From Ignavibacteriota bacterium (GTDB taxonomy: Bacteria > Bacteroidota > Ignavibacteria > Tepidaquicellales > Tepidaquicellaceae): 64,000 nucleotides of DNA. The notes under the pieces were generated by a model, which saw nothing but the letters and a program-made list of their open reading frames with translations, had not been told where the DNA came from and ran no database searches. Where the stretch lies: assembly GCA_026390735.1 (NCBI GenBank), contig JAPLFJ010000011.1, positions 1 to 64,000 of the forward strand. The letters are read 5' to 3'. The translations under genes were made by a program, and so were the position numbers. This document shows positions 59,523 to 64,000 of this stretch, piece after piece. Numbering within the stretch: position 1 is the first letter of the stretch; each line of letters starts with the position of its first letter.

Positions 59523-59658
59523 ATATAAGGTTTTCCTGCTTTGAATTATTAATACTATTGTCTGCCTGGAACAAGTTGATTATTTTTCACCCCGCTATAA
59601 TGTTTCGTCTTATCTTTAACCCTGAAAAATCCGCGTTCTTTGCGTTCCCCGTGGCGAA

Positions 59659-59723
59659 TTTTAATCAGCGGAAATCAGCCCCCGTCAGTTCTTATTCCGC
59701 CGAGGCGGATGCCATTTCTGTTT
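59659..59723. repeat. 65-bp dispersed repeat with ccgccgaggcgg core, copy 1
   Basis: Matches 61902-61966 in 63 of 65 positions. The core tccgccgaggcgga is nearly palindromic. Preceding words (cttatctttaaccctgaaa at about 59610) also occur in the 177-bp tandem repeat, so the same modules are shared. Confidence 0.85.
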
Positions 59724-59772
59724 ACTTTTTTGTAGCAGGTAAGTTCATTCCCCCCGATAATCCGCATTGTAA

Positions 59773-61221
59773 CTAAACCGGTAAAAGTCCTGTCACCTTT
59801 GCTTTCAGCCATTGTATATCTGCAGAGGGAAGAAGTGTTTTGGTATATTTCTCCGCAAGTGTACTGAATCCTTTTGACTGTCCTGATTCTTTCAGTTCAA
59901 TAAGTTTATAGTAGTTAACAAGAAAATTATTAGTGGCTTCCCTGTGTTTTTTGTCGATACCCTTTTTCCTGAAATATTTTTTCAGCAGTGCAATCTCGTC
60001 TTCATTCCTTGCTGAGCGGTCAAGGTCGTAGTTAATCATTATTTTCATCCTGTACATATCAAGGTTGTGAATATGATTACTGCTTTGTTTCTGTTTGTTT
60101 ATCACGTGAAGTGCGTTCAGGAGGTCTTTCTTCTGCGTATAAAGACTAACCATCGCATTTGTGTATTCATCTTCTCGTATTGACGCAGGAATCTGAGGCG
60201 AATATTTCTTAATAAAGTTTTCAACCCAGGCAGTTTCGCCGTTTAATAATCCGATAGCAACAAAATCCCTGAATTCGGTTGCGGGGTAACGCTGATGTGA
60301 AAAGTCCACAGTTTCTCCGTCATGTATTCTTGATTTCATCAGTTCAAACATGTCGGGTATGCACTTCGCAGCCCTTGTGTTATGCATATGCACGTACTGC
60401 GACATCATTTTCATGTAGTAATCAGTCTTTATCAGCATGGAAAAGTAACGCATATTATTCTCAAAATATTCTATCACTCTGCGATGCATTTCCTTATCGG
60501 ATGCATTCAGCAGATATTTATAAATATAGTACATTAGTACAGCGGGTTTAAAGACAGGACTGTCTTTGGCAATAATACTCTGCATCTGTTCGTCAATATT
60601 CAGTATGTCGAAATATTTATTATAAACTTCATACTCACCGTCGTAGCCATGCAGTTTCATAAAATGAAAATCCATCGCGAGTAATATAGATTTGTTCAGG
60701 AAATATGCCGCATAATATTCTGAATGCTCAAGATATTTTTGTAATACAACAGGAATCTCGCCATTAATCCTGTGGTAGTGTGCTTCCGAAACCAGGACTT
60801 TACAGTAATCGGGATAGTCCTCTGTATCGTTTGGAACAAGTTTTTCCTTAACAGGATTGTGTATGTAATTGAAATTTGAGAAAAGGTTTCTGCCTAACAG
60901 TTTGCCGTACAGGTTGCTTCTGAAGGAAACCGTTTTATCGTCAATCGAATCAATCACAAGGAATTTTTCCGCAAGTTTATTTATCTCTGAAAGTCGGTTT
61001 GTAAGTGTATGCCTGCTTATCTTCTCTTTCATTTCTACAAAGAAACACTCTTCAGTAAGCTCCTCAGTTTTTTTTGACTTAAGAATATATTTTCTCAGCA
61101 CAGACATTATCTCTTTGTAATCCCTGCTTTTTGCAAAATACCTGTTCGATACGAAATCGTCAAACTTATTCCATTCATCTGCGGAAAAAGACCCGAGTAA
61201 ATTATATAGATTCTTATTCAT
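59773..61221 (-). CDS. Helical hypothetical protein (Bacteroidota-type)
   Basis: 482 residues, soluble, almost entirely helical. The start LYNLLGSFSADEWNKFDDFVSNRYFAKS has the pattern F-S-x-x-E-x-x-x-F-x-x-F-x-x-S-x-Y-F that opens many Bacteroidota/Ignavibacteria hypothetical proteins; the rest is TPR-like (ALHVINKQKQSSNHIHNLD, NNFLVNYYKLIELKESGQS). No enzymatic motif. It is monocistronic between two repeat-rich spacers. Function unknown; a protein-interaction scaffold is plausible. Confidence 0.75.
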   Translation of the reverse strand: MNKNLYNLLGSFSADEWNKFDDFVSNRYFAKSRDYKEIMSVLRKYILKSKKTEELTEECFFVEMKEKISRHTLTNRLSEINKLAEKFLVIDSIDDKTVSFRSNLYGKLLGRNLFSNFNYIHNPVKEKLVPNDTEDYPDYCKVLVSEAHYHRINGEIPVVLQKYLEHSEYYAAYFLNKSILLAMDFHFMKLHGYDGEYEVYNKYFDILNIDEQMQSIIAKDSPVFKPAVLMYYIYKYLLNASDKEMHRRVIEYFENNMRYFSMLIKTDYYMKMMSQYVHMHNTRAAKCIPDMFELMKSRIHDGETVDFSHQRYPATEFRDFVAIGLLNGETAWVENFIKKYSPQIPASIREDEYTNAMVSLYTQKKDLLNALHVINKQKQSSNHIHNLDMYRMKIMINYDLDRSARNEDEIALLKKYFRKKGIDKKHREATNNFLVNYYKLIELKESGQSKGFSTLAEKYTKTLLPSADIQWLKAKVTGLLPV

Positions 61222-61293
61222 AGTGCTTCATTTATCTAAAATACTAAAATCATTCCACTTAATATATAAAATAATTCAGTCTGCACGTTCTGT

Positions 61294-61911
61294 AAATCTC
61301 TTATCTCTATTTCGTGAGTTTCGTGAATTTAGCGGGAGAAGTTCTTCTCTTATCTTTAACCCTGAAATATCTCTTTCTTTAATCTCATCTTTAACCCTGA
61401 AAAATCTCTTGCTCTTTCTCTAATTCGTTAAATTAGTCTAATTCGTCTAATTAGCGGATATCTTTTCTATAAATCTCTTATCTCTATTTCGTGACTTTCG
61501 TGAATTTAGCGGGAGAAGTTCTTCTCTCATCTTTAACCCTGAAATATCTCTTTCTTTAATCTCATCTCTAACCCTGAAAAATCTCTTGCTCTTTCTCTAA
61601 TTCGGTAAATTAGTCTAATTCGTCTAATTAGCGGACATCTTTTCTACAAATCTCTTATCTCTATTTCGTGACTTTCGTGAATTTAGCGGGAGAAGTTCTT
61701 CTCTCATCTCTAACCCTGAAAAATCTCTTTCTTTAATCTCATCTCTAACCCTGAAAATTCTCTTGCTCTTTCTCTAATTCGTTAAATTAGTCTAATTCGT
61801 CTAATTAGCGGACATCTTTTCTACAAATCTCTTTTCTCTATTTCGTGACTTCCGTGAATTTAGCGGGAGAAGTTCTTCTCTCATCTTTAACCCTGAAAAT
61901 CTTTTAATCAG
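61294..61911. repeat. 177-bp tandem repeat, about 3.5 units
   Basis: aaatctctt(a/t)tctctatttcgtga starts at 61294, 61471, 61648 and 61825, exactly 177 bp apart; the fourth unit is cut short at about 61911. Each unit contains two copies of atct(t/c)taaccctgaaa and a ctaattcg-type cluster ending ctaattagcgga. Units differ by only a few substitutions. Confidence 0.95.
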
Positions 61912-61966
61912 TGGAAATCAGCCCCCATCAGTTCTTATTCCGCCGAGGCGGATGCCATTTCTGTTT
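61902..61966. repeat. 65-bp dispersed repeat with ccgccgaggcgg core, copy 2
   Basis: Second copy of the 59659-59723 repeat, placed directly after the last 177-bp unit. Related shorter cores are at 26821-26895, 26943-26972, 27119-27140 and 39181-39194. Confidence 0.85.
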
Positions 61967-62000
61967 TATCTCTAACCCTGGAAAATTCTCTATCCGTGAA

Positions 62001-62118
62001 AATCCGCTCTTTCCGCGTCATCCGCGTTCCATTCCTAATTATTTTGTAACAGTGCAAATCAGTGTGCCATCTCTTCTTCTAATCCGTTCTTTCCGCGTCA
62101 TCCGCGTTCCATTCCTAA
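62001..62118. repeat. 38-bp direct repeat, 80-bp interval
   Basis: aatccgctctttccgcgtca and the following ttccgcg-type words (62001-62038) recur at 62081-62118 with a single difference. Both copies contain ccgcgtcatccgcgttcc. Confidence 0.9.
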
Positions 62119-62232
62119 GTCTCTTACTTTTCTAATTACCTGACATCTTCCTCACACATCCCCCCCATTACAAAAATCACCCCGAAAACCTGGGGTAACA
62201 GCCCCTTTCTGTTTTGCCCAAAATCGCCCATT

Positions 62233-62247
62233 TTCTCAATTTGAGAA
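62233..62247. promoter_or_regulatory. Palindrome ttctcaatttgagaa
   Basis: Perfect inverted repeat (7-bp arms, central T), resembling the sites at 59204-59238 but about 310 bp upstream of the next promoter element. A second palindrome, gcactatagtgc, is at 62276-62287. Confidence 0.5.
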
Positions 62248-62459
62248 TACTATTTCCAAAAACTAATCTGAAATCGCACTATAGTGCAAAAATTAATGCA
62301 TAATATACATAAACCACTCTCCTGAGACCATAAAAATCCTTGGGGTAGTCAGCAAATCATATTTCTCAGAAACTCTCAGAATCAACCCTAAACTCCTGAT
62401 ATATCATAGTATTACGCCCACCTTCCCGTTTTTTCTTATTTTACATTAAACAATGCCTT

Positions 62460-62490
62460 TCTCAAAACGAGACTCGTGTCTCAGAATGAA
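62460..62490. promoter_or_regulatory. Two TCTCA-type sites upstream of the beta-helix gene
   Basis: tctcaaaacgaga (62460-62472) and gtctcagaatga (62478-62489) match the TCTCA-NAA-TGAGA pattern with one or two changes, 66-96 bp upstream of the TGGCAC element at 62556. Confidence 0.5.
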
Positions 62491-62555
62491 AAGAAAAACC
62501 TCTGTCTCTCTCATCAAAAAACCTTAATTGTAAGCCGTAATCGCCGTTTTCATCC

Positions 62556-62572
62556 TGGCACGCTAATTGATA
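62556..62572 (+). promoter_or_regulatory. Sigma-54-like promoter element, site 2
   Basis: TGGCAC (62556-62561) - GCTAA - TTGATA (62567-62572). It shares TGGCAC-N2-TAATTGATA with the element at 59334. The expected start near 62585 gives a 31-nt leader for the gene at 62616. Confidence 0.55.
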
Positions 62573-62615
62573 ATAATAATGTAATTCATTAACTAATTTT
62601 AAAAAGGATATTAAA

Positions 62616-64000
62616 ATGAAAAAGACATTTCTCACCGTTTTAACGACGGTTCTGCTCACAGTTTTATTTGTGCAATCTGGAAATGCACAGGTAACTGTAT
62701 CTGGTTCAAACACAAAAGATGGCACCTACACTTCACTTACAAAAGCAGGCGGTGCATTTGCTGCACTTAATCTTGTATCTCAAGTAGGATATACCATTAC
62801 TATTTCCATTACTGCGGATGTCACTACCGAAGACGGCACAAATGCTTTAACCGGTGCAGCAGGTATGTGGACAAGCCTTACCATTACCCCAAGCGGAAAC
62901 AGGACAATTTCGGGCGGAGTTGCCATGCCATTAATCGATCTTTCCGGAGCAGATTACGTAACAATAAACGGCGTTGGTCTCACTGGCAGCAATACGCTAA
63001 CAATTTCCAATACCAGCGTCGCTACGACAGCAGGCACTTCTACCATTCGTTTGATAAATGGCGCTACGAACAATACAGTGAAGTATTGTACCATTAAAGG
63101 TTCTGAAATGGTACCAAACGTGAATGCTCCTGCAGCAGGTAGCGGTGTTATACTTTTCTCAACAACAACTGCTCTTTTAGGAGGTAACAACAATAATACT
63201 ATCGATCACAATAATATTACCTGTGCTGCAGATGCAAACAGACCTTTGAATGCTATATACTCACTTGGGACTGCTTCATACGAAAACGTTACAAACACAA
63301 TCAGCAACAACAATATTTATGATTTTCTTAACAAAACAGCTGCCTCAAACGGAATATTCCTTACCAGTAATACAAGTGCCTGGACAATTTCTGATAACAA
63401 TTTTTATGAAACAGCACTCTTCACTGCAACTACTCCCAATGCTGCTTATGTTATCATTAATGTTTTGAATAGCACAGGAGTAAACTTTACCGTCTCAGGT
63501 AACTATATAGGTGGTTCGGCAGCAGACCACAGCGGGACGTGGACAAAAACAGGGTCATACGGTACTTTTAATGGTATTTCTGTTACCGCAGGCACAGCCT
63601 CAGCAAGTAATATACAAGGGAATACCGTCAGTAAATTTAACTGGTCTAATGAAGCTAATACTGTATGGTTGGGAATATTTGTTAGTACCGGTAATTTCAA
63701 TATAGGAACTACAAGTCCAAACACAATTGGAGCTGCAACTGGAACCGGTTCCATTATCGTAAATCAAACAAGTCCTTCATATAGCTCCCCTACGTATGTA
63801 TTTGGAATTCAAACCGGCGGTAATATTGTAAACTGTAACAATAATATAATTGGCTCTATAACTGCAACACACTCAACCATTGAAAAAGGTGCAGGGATTA
63901 CGGGCATCTATATAAATAGCACGACAACTACAACAAGCAACAACACAATAGGAAGCACTACAACAGCAAACAGTATTAATGCAACTTCCATTTCCACTTT
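62616..64000 (+). CDS. Secreted beta-helix-like repeat protein, 3' end outside the window
   Basis: The frame is open from ATG 62616 to the end of the window (at least 461 residues, no stop). Signal peptide: MKKTFLTVLTTVLLTVLFVQ then SGNAQ. The mature chain is rich in Asn, Thr, Ser and Gly with NNT/GNN turns (GGNNNNTIDHNNI, ISNNNIYDFLN, ISDNNFYET, VSGNYIGGS, NIQGNTVSKFN), the usual look of right-handed parallel beta-helix or pectate-lyase-like surface proteins. A T9SS domain may follow outside the window. An A-rich Shine-Dalgarno (aaaaagga) is 8 bp upstream. It is probably driven by the sigma-54-like element at 62556. Confidence 0.85.
   Translation, partial: MKKTFLTVLTTVLLTVLFVQSGNAQVTVSGSNTKDGTYTSLTKAGGAFAALNLVSQVGYTITISITADVTTEDGTNALTGAAGMWTSLTITPSGNRTISGGVAMPLIDLSGADYVTINGVGLTGSNTLTISNTSVATTAGTSTIRLINGATNNTVKYCTIKGSEMVPNVNAPAAGSGVILFSTTTALLGGNNNNTIDHNNITCAADANRPLNAIYSLGTASYENVTNTISNNNIYDFLNKTAASNGIFLTSNTSAWTISDNNFYETALFTATTPNAAYVIINVLNSTGVNFTVSGNYIGGSAADHSGTWTKTGSYGTFNGISVTAGTASASNIQGNTVSKFNWSNEANTVWLGIFVSTGNFNIGTTSPNTIGAATGTGSIIVNQTSPSYSSPTYVFGIQTGGNIVNCNNNIIGSITATHSTIEKGAGITGIYINSTTTTTSNNTIGSTTTANSINATSIST

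Larger units (their letters stand above)
61222..62615. other. Spacer of 1.39 kb dominated by repeats
   Basis: Contains the 177-bp tandem repeat (61294-61911), the second 65-bp dispersed repeat (61902-61966), a 38-bp direct repeat at 80-bp interval (62001 and 62081), and then about 450 bp with palindromes and the promoter of the following gene. The short open frames in it have no gene-like features. Confidence 0.7.

Noticed and set aside
59558-59776. 72-residue ORF over the 65-bp repeat
   Set aside because: Consists of dispersed repeat modules that occur in other frames elsewhere.
61223-61423. 66-residue ORF in the spacer
   Set aside because: Runs into the tandem repeat and has no coding character.
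61294-61911. CRISPR or coding repeat
   Set aside because: The whole 177-bp unit is repeated, without unique spacers, and every frame contains stops.
1-64000. tRNA or rRNA genes
   Set aside because: No T-arm-like GTTCGAATC context with flanking acceptor pairing was found in any spacer, and no rRNA-like sequence.

Overview
The window reads as chromosome of a Bacteroidota/Ignavibacteria-type bacterium. At least five secreted proteins end in a type IX secretion (T9SS) type A sorting domain with the NYPNPFNP signature that is very common in Ignavibacteria. Coding DNA is A+T-rich, Shine-Dalgarno sites are weak, and intergenic regions carry many dispersed and tandem repeats. Taxonomy is an inference from these traits. 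I saw no rRNA or tRNA gene.

Layout. 0-11.2 kb: end of a T9SS protein, a methyltransferase, a DNPH1-like nucleotide hydrolase, an etfB-etfA-acyl-CoA dehydrogenase cluster with a small partner ORF, an orphan histidine kinase, and a convergent icd-pterin dehydratase-chromate transporter operon. 11.2-21.3 kb: a 42-bp tandem repeat, a T9SS protein with a hairpin insertion in its sorting domain, a glycosylasparaginase, an xdhA-xdhB-xdhC molybdenum hydroxylase operon and an S9 peptidase.

21.4-37.6 kb is an accessory island: a DUF4143-type ATPase, a SWIM zinc-finger protein, a Fic protein translationally coupled to a dead hsdR remnant (nonsense codon plus 3' loss), operator-like repeats, a 50-bp palindromic repeat array, and a tight seven-gene operon (36.6 to 27.4 kb, minus strand). 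That operon encodes an SH3b protein, a TPR protein, a membrane protein with a degenerate J-like N-terminus, a membrane-anchored GrpE-like protein, a divergent Hsp70, a fused Ser/Thr kinase-AAA+ ATPase and a TerB-like protein. It is the best candidate for an undescribed system: a membrane-linked chaperone machine with its own kinase. A truncated tyrosine integrase lies beyond its far end.

37.6-64 kb: repeat-rich spacers, T9SS and BNR proteins, an Rrf2 regulator with a NapH-type ferredoxin, lipoproteins, an amidohydrolase, a subtilase, HU and a C1 peptidase. At 59.2-59.5 kb there is a probable structured small RNA with a strong terminator. It has a promoter-like TGGCAC-N5-TTGATA element and tandem TCTCA-AAA-TGAGA palindromes about 100 bp upstream. 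The same promoter element, with related palindromes, recurs 66 bp upstream of a secreted beta-helix protein that runs off the right edge; this suggests a shared sigma-54-like regulon. The spacer 61.3-62.1 kb is a 177-bp tandem repeat followed by dispersed repeat modules.
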